NCBI RefSeq assembly: GCF_036884845.1 | Contig: NZ_CP145732.1 | Span: forward strand, 4,216,001 to 4,280,000 | Direction of reading: 5' to 3' | DNA length: 64,000 nucleotides | DNA from: Pseudomonas sp. MAG733B | GTDB lineage: Bacteria > Pseudomonadota > Gammaproteobacteria > Pseudomonadales > Pseudomonadaceae | Part shown: positions 34,280 through 44,700 of the stretch, one piece after another | Position numbering within the stretch: the stretch's first letter is position 1 | Layout of the letters: each line of letters begins with the position of its first letter | The notes under the pieces: generated by a model | What the model was told of the DNA's origin: nothing | The model's input: the letters and a program-made list of their open reading frames with translations, nothing else | Databases searched by the model: none | Position numbers and translations under genes: made by a program

Positions 34280-35197
34280 ATGCTCAATCGCACCGAACTG
34301 CTCCGTATATTCTGCTGCGCCGCCGAATCAGGCAGCTTTCGCGAAGCGGCCAATGCCTTGGGCATCTCACCGCAGGCCGTGACCCGCGCGATCAAAGAGC
34401 TGGAAGGCATGTTTGGCGAGCCCTTGTTCCATCGCAACACCCGCCAGGTGCAGATCAGTGCGTTCGGGGAGCGCCTGGCGGAGCAGGCGCGCCCGGCGTT
34501 GAGCGGCATCGAGCAGCTATTCAGCCAACACAGTCGCGCCCGTGATCAGGAAGTGAAAGGTCGGGTGCGGATCACCGTGACGCAGTCAATCGGCCACCGC
34601 ATGTTGGTGCCGCTGCTGGCTCCGCTGCTGCGTGAACATCCTGAAATCGAACTGGACCTGCGTGTGAACGATGTGATGGTGGACGCCGTCGATGAAAAAA
34701 TCGACATAGGCATTCGCGTCGGCTTTGTCCGCGACCGCAGCTACATTGCCCGCGTGATCGCGCCCATCGGTTTGCAGGTCGTGGCGACGCCGGAGCTGGT
34801 GCAACGCTGCGGCCTCCCCGCCAGTCCACTCGATCTGCAACGCCTGCCGTTATCCGCGCTGGTCGACCGCAACAACGGCCGCATCTGGCCTTGGTACTTT
34901 GCCGATGAGCAACAGTTCGTGCCCAGTCAACCCGCCTTTACCTGCGATGATCAGGAAGTCGAGTGCGAAGCTGTCCTCTCGGGCCTGTGCATCTCCCAAC
35001 TTCCCGACTACCTGATCACCACACACCTTGCCAGCGGGCATCTGATCGCTCTGCTGCCGCACTGTGCGCCTGTTCCGTTGGAGTTGTTCATCTACCGCCC
35101 CCAACGCGGCCCGGTGCCTGCGCGGGTACGGCTGGTGTATGACCACTTGGCCCAATACCTCAAAGGTGTTTTTGATGAGGTCGATCATGCGCGCTGA
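34280..35197 (+). CDS. LysR-type transcriptional regulator
   Basis: The product has 305 residues. The helix-turn-helix (about 4-62) has [20 protein letters not shown] and [17 protein letters not shown]. The ligand domain begins at [20 protein letters not shown] and resembles the group that controls a divergent SDR or quinone-type oxidoreductase. The gene is divergent from the SDR at 33412-34155 with 124 bases between. Confidence 0.9.
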   Translation: MLNRTELLRIFCCAAESGSFREAANALGISPQAVTRAIKELEGMFGEPLFHRNTRQVQISAFGERLAEQARPALSGIEQLFSQHSRARDQEVKGRVRITVTQSIGHRMLVPLLAPLLREHPEIELDLRVNDVMVDAVDEKIDIGIRVGFVRDRSYIARVIAPIGLQVVATPELVQRCGLPASPLDLQRLPLSALVDRNNGRIWPWYFADEQQFVPSQPAFTCDDQEVECEAVLSGLCISQLPDYLITTHLASGHLIALLPHCAPVPLELFIYRPQRGPVPARVRLVYDHLAQYLKGVFDEVDHAR

Positions 35198-35284
35198 TTT
35201 TCCTGGCGGCTTTCTTTTATGATCCAGAGAATTGTCCATCCGCGGTCCATGTGATCGCCGCAAGCAAACGATGAGGTTGGTCTG

Positions 35285-36124
35285 ATGAGCAAAGCGTCCT
35301 ACGTTCCTCCTAAGGTCTGGAAAAACAACGCCCCGTCCGGCGGCCAGTTCGCCAGCATCAACCGGCCGACTGCCGGCCCCACCCATGACAAGGCATTGCC
35401 GGTCGGCAAGCATCCGTTGCAGCTTTACTCCTTGGCCACACCCAATGGCGTGAAGGTAACCATCCTGCTTGAGGAGTTGCTGGCGCTCGGACATTGCGGC
35501 GCGGAATACGACGCCTGGTTGATCCGCATCAACGACGGTGATCAGTTCTCCAGTGGGTTTGTCGAAATCAACCCGAACTCGAAGATCCCGGCATTGCTGG
35601 ACCGCAGCGCTGAACCGGCGATTCGCGTGTTCGAGTCCGGCTCGATACTGCTTTATCTGGCGGAAAAATTCGGCGCCTTCCTGCCCACCGATCTGGCAGG
35701 ACGCACCGAAACCTTGAATTGGCTCTTCTGGCAGATGGGTGCTGCGCCCTACCTCGGCGGCGGCTTCGGGCACTTCTATGCCTACGCGCCGGATAAGCTC
35801 GAATACCCTATCAACCGCTTCACGATGGAGACCAAGCGTCAGCTCGATGTCCTTGATCGTCGCCTTAGCGAAAGCCGCTATCTGGCCGGTGACAGCTACA
35901 CCATCGCCGATATCGCGGTATGGCCCTGGTACGGTCAGTTGGTGCAAGACAACGTGTACTCCGCTGCCGAGTTTCTTTCTGCGCACGAATACACCCACGT
36001 GCAGCGCTGGGCCGAAGACATCGCCAACCGGCCTGCGGTGCTGCGTGGACAGCGCGTCAACCGTACGTGGGGCGATGAGGTAAGCCAGGTGCCCGAGCGG
36101 CATCAGGCCGATGATTTGGGTTAA
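35285..36124 (+). CDS. yghU: Glutathione S-transferase-like disulfide-bond oxidoreductase
   Basis: The product has 279 residues, close to E. coli YghU (288). The N-terminal extension (YVPPKVWKNNAPSGGQFASI) is typical for this group. The thioredoxin-like domain contains ATPNGVKVTILLEELLALG (glutathione site), NPNSKIPALLD (cis-Pro) and the ES pair FESGSILLYLAEKFG. The all-helical C-terminal domain starts at about residue 140. YghU binds two glutathiones and reduces disulfides and organic peroxides without a catalytic Cys. GAGGTTGGTCTG precedes the ATG. It stands alone. Confidence 0.9.
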   Translation: MSKASYVPPKVWKNNAPSGGQFASINRPTAGPTHDKALPVGKHPLQLYSLATPNGVKVTILLEELLALGHCGAEYDAWLIRINDGDQFSSGFVEINPNSKIPALLDRSAEPAIRVFESGSILLYLAEKFGAFLPTDLAGRTETLNWLFWQMGAAPYLGGGFGHFYAYAPDKLEYPINRFTMETKRQLDVLDRRLSESRYLAGDSYTIADIAVWPWYGQLVQDNVYSAAEFLSAHEYTHVQRWAEDIANRPAVLRGQRVNRTWGDEVSQVPERHQADDLG

Positions 36125-36237
36125 TCGCCTTTTTACTGGCAGCGTTCGGCAAAAAAACAAAATTGCCATGTGCTCACTTCGTTCTTCCATACGTCGCAGT
36201 GTTCACTGCCCGTTCCTGTACGTCTGGAGAATTCTCA

Positions 36238-38364
36238 ATGCCCTCGCCCAACTCCCTGCCCGCCGCGCTGCTGGGTCTGGCCCTTGTCTGTCCGGCCATG
36301 ACCGAAGCCCAAGGCCTGGAGCTGGGGCAAGTGCTGATCGGCGCAGAGGACCAGAGCGACGAAGACCAGAGAATCGACGACGCCAAGGCGCGGCTGGCCC
36401 AGGTGCCCGGCGGCACCAACGTGGTCGACATGCGCCGCCCGCTGCAAGGTCGCGTGGCCAGCAATCAGGACGTGCTGGCTTACCAACCGGGGGTCTATGC
36501 CCAGTCGGCGGGCAATGAAGGGGTAAAAATTTCGATCCGCGGATCGGGGATCAACCGGGCACCGGGCGCCCATGCCTCGGGGCTGTACGCCATGCTCGAC
36601 GGTCTGCCGCTGACCGGCCCCGGCGGCACGCCCTATGAATTGCTGGAGCCGTTGTGGCTCGACCATGTGGAAGTGCTGCGCGGCGCCAACGGTTTCGATC
36701 GCGGCGCACTGGCCCTGGGCGGCGCCATCGATTACGTCAGCCACACCGGCTACGACGCACCGAAGTTGCAAGTGCGCTACGCGACGGGCAGCCATGGCTA
36801 TCAGCAGCGCCAGGTCAGCTCCGGGCAGGTGCTGGGCGATTTCGATTACTACTTGTCGACGACCGATTCAAATGCCGATGGCTATCAGGACCACACGGCC
36901 AGCGACAGCCAGGGCGTGATCGCCAACTTCGGTTATCGCTTCAACCCGAACCTGGAAACCCGCTTCTACCTACGCTACCGCCAGACCGACAACGACCTCG
37001 CCGGGCGGGTGACCAAACACTCCATCGAACACGATCCACGCGCGGCCAACCCGGCCTACGTGACGCGGGACGACAGCCGTGAACAGCCGGGCAGCACCTT
37101 CATCGGCAACAAGACCACTTACTACATCGATGACGATTCAAGCATCCAGACCGGTCTCGTCTACCACGACTACCCGATGGATCTGCGCGAAGGCCCCAAC
37201 CGCCTGAAAGTGGCGTACACGGATGTTAGCGGCACGTTCGACTACAAGCGGCGCGACACCCTGTGGGGGCTGCAAAGCCAAAGCACGGTTGGCCTGCGGG
37301 TGACCAAGCACCTACCCAATGCCGGGGCCAGCGAGCTGGTGCGCATTCCCGCCGGCAACACTGCCGGCTACGCGCCGGGCACGCACATGCGCAACTTCAC
37401 CTACCAGGGCTCGGATTCCGTTCTGCATGTGGGCAATGATCTGGAAATCGCCGACGACCTGTGGCTGACCACTGGTCTCGCAGCGATCTATACCCGCCGC
37501 GAAAGTGCCGTGACGTATCCGGACGGAGGTGGCAAGACCAGCCTGGGCGACTGGGATTACGCACCGCGTCTGGGCCTGCGCTACCAGCTGACACCCGACC
37601 TGCAAATCTTCGGCAACCTCAGTCGCTCGGTCGAGGCGCCGCACCCGTGGTCGCTGATCTACAGCGCCAACCAACGCTTCCCGGTCGGCAGCGGCCCCGC
37701 CACCGGCACCCAGCGTGATCCGATCGAGCTGAAAAACCAGACGGCGACCACTCTGGAAATCGGCGGCCGTGGCGACAGTGCGCTGGGACAATGGAGCCTG
37801 GCCTGGTATTACGCCCAAGTGCACAACGAACTGCTCTCGGTGTTGCCGGATGCCAACGCCGTCACCCCCTACGAACTCAACGCCAGCCCCACCGTGCACC
37901 AGGGCGTGGAAGCCAGCCTGCAAAGCAACCTGTGGTCGCCGGGCGATGGCGGCCAGTTGAGCCTGCGCCAGAGCTATACCTTCAGTGACTTCCACTACCG
38001 CGACGACGACCGCTTCGGCGACAACCGCCTGCCGGGCCTGCCGATGCACTACTACCAGGGCGAGTTGCGCTACGACTGGACCCAAGGCTTCTTCGCCGCG
38101 CTCAATACGCAGCTGGTGTCCAAAGTGGCGGTGGATTACGCCAACAGTTATTACGCCGATCCCTACGCGATATTCGGCGCCACCTTGGGCTACAACGCGC
38201 CCAAGGGTGACTGGCAAACGTGGCTGGACATGCGCAACCTGACCGACAAGCACTACGCAGCCACCGTCACCCCGGGTTACGACGACAAAGGGCTGGACGC
38301 GGCGCGGTCCACGCCGGGTGAAGGAATGGCGATGTATGTCGGGGTGTCGTGGAGTCTGCTCTGA
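36238..38364 (+). CDS. TonB-dependent outer membrane receptor
   Basis: The product has 708 residues. A signal peptide (about 1-22, PAALLGLALVCPAMTEAQG) is followed by a plug domain (about 60-175). The plug has ISIRGSGINRAPGAHASGLY, DGLPLTGPGG and VEVLRGANGFDRGALALGGA. A 22-strand barrel follows, ending in MYVGVSWSLL. There is no N-terminal signalling domain, so it does not act through an ECF sigma factor. The plug with NVVDMRRPLQGR is like receptors of the ferric siderophore/FecA-like branch, but the ligand cannot be read. GGAGA precedes the ATG at 36238. I see no obvious Fur box in the 113 bases upstream. The gene converges on the threonine dehydratase gene. Confidence 0.9.
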   Translation: MPSPNSLPAALLGLALVCPAMTEAQGLELGQVLIGAEDQSDEDQRIDDAKARLAQVPGGTNVVDMRRPLQGRVASNQDVLAYQPGVYAQSAGNEGVKISIRGSGINRAPGAHASGLYAMLDGLPLTGPGGTPYELLEPLWLDHVEVLRGANGFDRGALALGGAIDYVSHTGYDAPKLQVRYATGSHGYQQRQVSSGQVLGDFDYYLSTTDSNADGYQDHTASDSQGVIANFGYRFNPNLETRFYLRYRQTDNDLAGRVTKHSIEHDPRAANPAYVTRDDSREQPGSTFIGNKTTYYIDDDSSIQTGLVYHDYPMDLREGPNRLKVAYTDVSGTFDYKRRDTLWGLQSQSTVGLRVTKHLPNAGASELVRIPAGNTAGYAPGTHMRNFTYQGSDSVLHVGNDLEIADDLWLTTGLAAIYTRRESAVTYPDGGGKTSLGDWDYAPRLGLRYQLTPDLQIFGNLSRSVEAPHPWSLIYSANQRFPVGSGPATGTQRDPIELKNQTATTLEIGGRGDSALGQWSLAWYYAQVHNELLSVLPDANAVTPYELNASPTVHQGVEASLQSNLWSPGDGGQLSLRQSYTFSDFHYRDDDRFGDNRLPGLPMHYYQGELRYDWTQGFFAALNTQLVSKVAVDYANSYYADPYAIFGATLGYNAPKGDWQTWLDMRNLTDKHYAATVTPGYDDKGLDAARSTPGEGMAMYVGVSWSLL

Positions 38365-38367
38365 GGC

Positions 38368-38402
38368 TTGCGTGATGACGGGAGCGCCCGTCGTTCACGC
38401 AA
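38368..38402. terminator. GC-rich hairpin between convergent genes
   Basis: TTGCGTGATGACGGG pairs with CCCGTCGTTCACGCAA around AGCG, with a small internal bulge. It lies between the TonB receptor and the threonine dehydratase gene and includes the latter's stop. It lacks a T run, so its strength as a terminator is uncertain. Confidence 0.5.
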
Positions 38403-39351
38403 TCACTTTCGCATACACGGTTCGGTCAATGTTTCCGCCGGAAAGAATCACCCCCACCTTTTTTCCCGACATTGCTTCGCGCTCCTGAATCAGCGCTGCC
38501 AGGGCCGCCGCGCCAGCCCCTTCAGCGAGGTTGTGGGTATCGGTGTAATACACGCGCATGGCCTCGGCAATCTGCGCCTCATTGACCGACACGATCCGCG
38601 CCGCACCGGCCGCATAGACGGCAAAGGCTTCAGGAATCGGCCTGCGTACGGCAAGACCGTCAGCAAAGGTATTCGCGGAGGGGGTTTCACAGATGGCGCC
38701 TGTCTCGAACGACAGTTTCGCGGCCGCCGCCTCGGTGGAAACCACACCCACCACTTCGGTTTTCAGGCCCAATGCGTCGCGGGCGGCGATCACCGCGCAA
38801 ATCCCCGATCCACAGCCAATCGGCACGTAGACGGTGTCGAGGTCCGGCGCCGCGCTGAACAGTTCCAGCGCATAGGTCGCCACGCCCTTGACCAGTTCCG
38901 TATGAAACGGCGGAACCAGATAGAGCCCATGCGCTTGCGCCAGGCGTGCGGCCTCTTCGCGGGCCTCGTCGAAATCACGGCCGTACTCCACCACTTCGCC
39001 GCCGAAGCCGCGCATGGCATTGTTCTTTTCCAGCGAGTTTCCTTGCGGAACGACAATCAGCGCATGCAAGCCCACCGCGCTTGCCGCCAGCGCCAGGCTC
39101 TGCCCATGGTTGCCGCGGGTGGCGGTGACAATGCCCTTCACCTCGGGATGCTCGCGTTTGAGCCAGTTCATGAAGGTAATGCCGCCGCGCACCTTGAAAG
39201 CGCCGGTCGGTGTGTGATTTTCATGCTTGACCCACACCGTGCAACCCAACCGCTCAGCCAATAAGGGCCAACGGTATTGGGCGGTGGCAGGCATTACCTG
39301 GTAAACCTGGCGGGCCGCCTGTTCGATATCGTCGCGAGTCAGTCTGTGCAT
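38395..39351 (-). CDS. Threonine/serine dehydratase-like PLP enzyme
   Basis: The product has 318 residues of fold type II PLP enzymes. The PLP lysine is in HTPTGAFKVRGGI (near residue 54), the phosphate-binding Gly loop is PIGCGSGICAVI, and RGNHGQSLALAA is the substrate region. It lacks the regulatory ACT domain of biosynthetic IlvA, so it is a catabolic-type threonine or serine dehydratase, or a relative such as 3-hydroxyaspartate ammonia-lyase. GGGAG precedes the ATG at 39351. A divergent AraC-type regulator at 39445 probably controls it. Confidence 0.88.
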   Translation of the reverse strand: MHRLTRDDIEQAARQVYQVMPATAQYRWPLLAERLGCTVWVKHENHTPTGAFKVRGGITFMNWLKREHPEVKGIVTATRGNHGQSLALAASAVGLHALIVVPQGNSLEKNNAMRGFGGEVVEYGRDFDEAREEAARLAQAHGLYLVPPFHTELVKGVATYALELFSAAPDLDTVYVPIGCGSGICAVIAARDALGLKTEVVGVVSTEAAAAKLSFETGAICETPSANTFADGLAVRRPIPEAFAVYAAGAARIVSVNEAQIAEAMRVYYTDTHNLAEGAGAAALAALIQEREAMSGKKVGVILSGGNIDRTVYAKVIA

Positions 39352-39444
39352 GAGTAGTCTCCCTAGGATTTTTCCCAGTGTAGGCACGGTCTGAGTCTCA
39401 TGGCTTTCAGAAAACTGACCTGACTTTTATGCCTCGTCTTCACT

Positions 39445-40263
39445 ATGATGCGGTTCATGAGCCATCGAAACCGCCTGCTTCTGCCGCCCCCATCCGAACC
39501 GGTCCGCCGGGTCGAGGCCGGCCCATGGGCGATTGAATTGTTGCCGGGCGCCGCGTACGAAACCCGGTACGTCGCGACCCAGTCGGCGATTGGCTTTGCC
39601 TTCGATAGCCAGCGCGGCCTGCATGCTATCGGCAGCGACCGAATACAACCCTTCGATGCCGTGCCCAACAGCCTGGCATTCGTCCCCACCGGGTGTGACG
39701 TATTGTCCGAGTCGCCCAAGGGCGGTGAATACCTGCGGGTGATCCGCACCGACGGTATTGCACTGGAGGGAAATCGCCCCTTCAACAACCAAATCGATCA
39801 ACAGGCGACCGCCCTCGCCCTACGAATACGCAGCGCGCTGTTACGGGCCTCGGTGGACGACGATTGGGAAGCCTGGGCGCTGGCACTGGCTGAACGGGCG
39901 CAGGCTAACCAAGCGCTGCCGGCTCCGTTCCAGGGTGCGATAACCGGCAGCCGGATGCGCCTGCTCGACGAGTTCATCGACGCGGGCCTCGACGGCCCGC
40001 TGGGTGTTCCGGCGATGGCGCAGTTGCTGGGATTGTCGGAAGGATATTTCATGCGGGCATTCAAGAACACGACGGGCATGAGCCCGCACAGTTACCTGAT
40101 CGACCGCCGCCTCGCCAAAGCACGTGCCCTGATGCGCGATTCAGCAGCAACGCTGACGGAGATCGCGCACATCTGCGGCTTTAACTCCCACGCGCACATG
40201 GCGACGGTCTTCAAGCAACGCCTTGGCGTCAGTCCGGCACAGTTGCGTTCGCGGTTCAGTTAG
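39445..40263 (+). CDS. AraC-family transcriptional regulator
   Basis: The product has 272 residues. The C-terminal double helix-turn-helix (about 170-270) contains MAQLLGLSEGYFMRAFKNTT and GMSPHSYLIDRRLAKARALM, ending in ICGFNSHAHMATVFKQRLG. The N-terminal cupin-like part (about 15-110) should bind the effector. The gene is divergent from the dehydratase gene (93 bases between), its likely target. Three in-frame ATGs near the start (39445, 39448, 39457) leave the exact N-terminus open. The 3' end overlaps the convergent oprN-like gene by eight bases. Confidence 0.88.
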   Translation: MMRFMSHRNRLLLPPPSEPVRRVEAGPWAIELLPGAAYETRYVATQSAIGFAFDSQRGLHAIGSDRIQPFDAVPNSLAFVPTGCDVLSESPKGGEYLRVIRTDGIALEGNRPFNNQIDQQATALALRIRSALLRASVDDDWEAWALALAERAQANQALPAPFQGAITGSRMRLLDEFIDAGLDGPLGVPAMAQLLGLSEGYFMRAFKNTTGMSPHSYLIDRRLAKARALMRDSAATLTEIAHICGFNSHAHMATVFKQRLGVSPAQLRSRFS

Positions 40264-41701
40264 AAGCGTGCGCAAGGGTCGAAAGTTTCCCATCCACTAC
40301 CTTATTGCCGCCACTGTCCCACCCTCCTCCCAGCGCTTTGTAGATCGCAACAATCCCCCGGTACTGGTCGATCTCACCCTGGGCCTGCGCATCCTCCGCA
40401 TTCAAACGCTCACGCTCGGCATCGAGCAGCACCAGATAGTCGACCGATCCCTCCCGATACTGAATGCCCGCCAGATCTGCCGCTGCGCGGCTCGATTCGC
40501 TTTGCTTGATCAGCGACAGCAAACGTTGTTGGCGTTTGCCGTAGTCGCTGAAGGCATTCTCGGATTCTTCCAGGGCCAGCAACACTTGCTGTTCATAGGT
40601 GGCCAGCGCGCCTTCGGCATCGGCATTCGCCCCACGGATGCGGGCGCGCACGCTGCCCAGATCGAAGGCCGCCCAAGTGATGCTCGGACCGAGGCTCCAG
40701 GCACGCGCGGCGCTGGAACCGATTTGCGAACCGCGCCCGGCGGTGAAGCCAAGGAATCCGCTCAAGCTGACCCGAGGAAACAGGTCAGCCGTGGCCACGC
40801 CGACATCCGCCGTGGCGGATGCCAGTCTGCGCTCAGCCGCCATTACATCGGGACGACGATGCAACAACTCGCCCGGATCACCGATCGGCAGCGCTTTGGT
40901 GATCGCCGGCAAATCCGCCGGGCTCAAGGACACGCTCAACTGATCCGGACGTTCACCCAGCAAGGTCGCGATGCGATTCTTCTGTCGGACCTGTTCCGCT
41001 TGCAGCTGCGGCACGCTCGCCTCGACCGCGGCCAGACGAGCGTCGGCACGCACCACATCGAGTTCGTTGCCCACGCCGGCATCACGCAGGCTGACCGTGA
41101 CTGCGCGTGAATCGCTTTGGTTTTTCAGGTTGGCCAAGGCGATTTTTTCCCGCAGTTGCGCCCCGCGCAGTTGCCCGTAGGCATCTACCAGTTCGGCAAT
41201 CATGGTCACCCGCAACTGATAGAGATCCGCCGCCGCGGCGTCTTCCAGCGCATCGCTCGATTCGAGCTGACGCTGGATGCGGCCGAACAGGTCGATTTCC
41301 CAGGCCATGTCCAGCCCGAGGTCATAACGTTCGAGATTGACACGGTTCTCGGTTTGACCAGGAACCTGCGAACGACCTTGCTGGCTGCTGACGCGACTGG
41401 TGACCACTGGCAGATTGTCGTTGCTGATGTCATCACGAATCGCCCGGGCGGCTTTCCAGCGCGCAAACGCCACGCGCAGGTCGCGGTTGCCCTCAAGGGA
41501 TTTGCTCACTAGCTGATTGAGCGTTGGGTCGTCGAACTGCTGCCACCACACCCGTTCAAAGCGCGACTGGTCGTAGTTCGACGCCTTGGCGTAAACACTG
41601 TTTGCCGGTGCGGTATCGGGGGTTTTGAAATCCGGTCCGACCGTGCACGCGGCCAATGCAGTCACCAGGAGGCTGGGTAGAAACAACTTCAGAGCATTCA
41701 T
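40256..41701 (-). CDS. oprN-like: Outer membrane efflux lipoprotein (OprN/NodT type)
   Basis: The product has 481 residues. A lipoprotein signal ends in LVTALAAC (lipid-modified Cys near 19), followed by TVGPDFKTP, the usual start of NodT-family channels. Two internal repeats of the outer membrane efflux domain follow (about 60-250 and 270-465), with ELVDAYGQLRGAQL and LLHRRPDVMAAERRLASATA. The trimer forms the outer membrane exit duct of an RND pump. The ATG overlaps the stop of the mexF-like gene (ATGA). It is the third gene of a mexE-mexF-oprN-like operon. Confidence 0.92.
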   Translation of the reverse strand: MNALKLFLPSLLVTALAACTVGPDFKTPDTAPANSVYAKASNYDQSRFERVWWQQFDDPTLNQLVSKSLEGNRDLRVAFARWKAARAIRDDISNDNLPVVTSRVSSQQGRSQVPGQTENRVNLERYDLGLDMAWEIDLFGRIQRQLESSDALEDAAAADLYQLRVTMIAELVDAYGQLRGAQLREKIALANLKNQSDSRAVTVSLRDAGVGNELDVVRADARLAAVEASVPQLQAEQVRQKNRIATLLGERPDQLSVSLSPADLPAITKALPIGDPGELLHRRPDVMAAERRLASATADVGVATADLFPRVSLSGFLGFTAGRGSQIGSSAARAWSLGPSITWAAFDLGSVRARIRGANADAEGALATYEQQVLLALEESENAFSDYGKRQQRLLSLIKQSESSRAAADLAGIQYREGSVDYLVLLDAERERLNAEDAQAQGEIDQYRGIVAIYKALGGGWDSGGNKVVDGKLSTLAHASN

Positions 41702-44700
41702 GGTTGCACCTCCAGGTTCAGCGCTTTGGTTTGCTGGCGCGCTTGCTTGCGTTCGATGTAGCGGCGGATCAGGACGAAGAACACCGGGGTCAGCAGCAGG
41801 CCGAAGAAGGTCACGCCGAGCATCCCGGAGAACACCGCCACACCCATGGCACGACGCATTTCCGAACCGGCACCGGTGGACGTCACCAACGGCACCACAC
41901 CCATGATGAAGGCGAACGAAGTCATCAGGATCGGCCTCAAACGCATGCGGCACGCGTCGAGAACAGCGTCCAGCGGCGACAGCCCTTGCTCCTGTTTATC
42001 CTTGGCGAACTCGACGATCAGGATCGCGTTCTTGCACGCCAAACCTACCAGTACGATCAGGCCGATCTGGGTGAAGATGTTGTTGTCGCCCTTGGAAATG
42101 ATCACCCCCGCAATCGCCGACAGCAGGGTCATCGGCACGATCAGGATCACCGCCAGCGGCAGGCTCCAGCTCTCGTACAACGCCGCCAGCACCAGGAACG
42201 CCAACAGCACGCAAAGCGGGAACACCAGCAACGCGGTGTTGCCGGACAGGATCTGTTGGTAGGTCAGGTCGGTCCATTCGTAGGTCATGCCGTTGGGCAA
42301 TTCTTCCTTGAGCAGCTTCTCAATTGCTGCCTGGGCCTGGCCGGAGCTGTAGCCTGGCGCCGCACTGCCGTTGATTTCGGCGGTGACGAAACCGTTGTAG
42401 TGCGAGACCCGGTCCGGCCCCGACGTCGGGCTGACCTTGACGAAGGTCGCCAGCGGGATCATCTCGCCGCGATCATTGCGCACCTTCAACTGACCAATTT
42501 GCTCCGGCTCCTGGCGGAACTGTTGCTCTGCCTGCACGTTGACCTGATAGGTCCGGCCAAAACGGTTGAAGTCGTTGGCGTACAGCGAGCCCAGGTACAC
42601 CTGCAAAGTGTCGAAGATGTCGTTGATCTTCACGCCGTGAGTCTTGGCTTTCTCGCGGTCGATCGCCGCTTCCACCTGCGGCACGTTGACCGTGTAGCTG
42701 GTGAACAGATTCGCCAGCTCTGGAACGCTACGACTCTTGGTAATGATGTTCATGGTTTCTTTGTACAGCTCGTCGTATCCGAGGTTACCCCGGTCTTCGA
42801 TCTGCAAACGGAAACCGCCGATGGTGCCCAAACCTTGCACGGGCGGTGGCGGGAACACCGCGATGTAGGCGTCCTGAATGCCGCCGAACTTGGCGTTCAA
42901 CGAAGCGGAAATCGCCCCGGCGGACAGGCTCGGGTCCTTGCGCTCATCGAATGGGCGCAAACCGATGAAGGCGATACCGGCGTTCGGGCTGTTGGTGAAG
43001 CCGTTGATCGACAGGCCGGGGAACGCCACGGCGCTGTCGAAACCCGGTTCGTTCATGGCGATGGTGCTCATGCGCCGGATGACCGACTCGGTGCGATCAA
43101 GGCTGGCGGCATCCGGCAATTGCGCGAAGGTCACCAGGTACTTTTTGTCCTGGGTCGGTACGAAACCGGTCGGCGTGGTGCTGAAGCCCATATAGGTCAT
43201 GGCGATCAGCCCGGCGTAAACCAGCAAGGCCACGCTGCTGCCACGAATGATCTTGGCCACGGCAACCACATAGCCATGGCTGGCCTTTTCGAAGAAGCGG
43301 TTGAAGGGCTTGAACAGCCAGCCGCCGAACAACTTGTCCAACACTTTGGAGAAGCGGTCTTTCGGCGCGCCGTGGGCCTTGAGCAGCACCGCCGCCAACG
43401 CTGGCGACAGGGTCAGGGAGTTGAAGGCCGAGATCACCGTCGAGATGGCAATGGTCAACGCGAACTGTTTATAGAACTGCCCCGTGAGGCCGGAGATGAA
43501 CGCCGCCGGGACGAACACCGCGCACAACACCAGCGCCGTGGCGATGATCGGACCCGTCACCTCGCCCATGGCTTTCTTGGTCGCTTCAGCCGGTTCCAGA
43601 CCAGATTCGATATTGCGCTCGACGTTCTCCACCACCACGATCGCATCGTCGACCACGATGCCAATCGCCAACACCAGACCGAACAGCGACAGCGCGTTGA
43701 GTGAGAAGCCGAGCAAATGCATCACGGCAAAGGTGCCGATCAGCGACACCGGCACCGCGACCAATGGAATGATCGAGGCGCGCCAGGTTTGCAGGAACAG
43801 GATCACCACCAGCACTACCAGAATCAGCGCTTCGAACAGCGTGTGAACCACCGCTTCAATCGAGCTGCGCACGAAGATGGTCGGGTCGTAGACGATCTCG
43901 TAGTCCATGCCTTCCGGGAAGTTTTTCTTCAGCTCGGTCATCTTCGCCCGAACCTGGTCGGAGACGTCGATGGCATTGGAACCGGGGCGCTGGAAGATCG
44001 GCATGGCCACCGCTTCCTGGTTGTTGAGCAAGGCGCGCAGCGCATATTGGTTGGAACCCAGCTCGATCCGGGCAATGTCCTTGAGGCGGGTGATCTCGCC
44101 GTTCGGGCCACTGCGGATGATCACGTTTTCGAATTCTTCCTCGGTGACCAATCGCCCTTGGGAGTTGATCGACATCTGGAAGCTGGTGGCATTCGGTGCA
44201 GGCGGTGAGCCCAGTTGCCCGGCAGCGACTTGACGGTTCTGCTCGCGCACGGCGTTGACCACGTCGGTGGCAGTCAGGTTGCGCGAAGCGGTCTTGTCCG
44301 GGTCAAGCCAGATCCGCAGCGAGTAGTCACCGATGCCGAACATCTTCACATCGCCGATACCGTTCAGACGCGACAGCTCATCCTTGACGTTGAGGATCGC
44401 GTAGTTGGACAGGTAGAGCATGTCGTAGCGCTTGTCCGGCGACACCAGGTGCACCAGCAAGGTCAGCTCCGGCGAGGCTTTGTCGACGGTGATGCCGATG
44501 CGCGTCACCTCCTCCGGCAACTTCGGTTCGGTGCGGGTCACGCGGTTTTGCACCTGGACCTGAGCGTTATCCAGATCGGTGCCGAGGGCGAAGGTCACGG
44601 TGAGGGTCAAGCGACCGTCCGCCGTCGACTGCGAGGACATGTACAGCATGTTCTCGACGCCAGTGATCGCCTGCTCCAGCGGCGCGGCGACGGTTTCGCC

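Noticed and set aside
36125..36237. Fur box before the TonB receptor gene
   Set aside because: I could not find a convincing 19-base GATAAT-type palindrome, so iron regulation is not claimed.
41656..43704. 682-codon plus-strand frame opposite mexF
   Set aside because: It is antisense to a clear RND transporter, with no recognisable domain and a composition typical of shadows.
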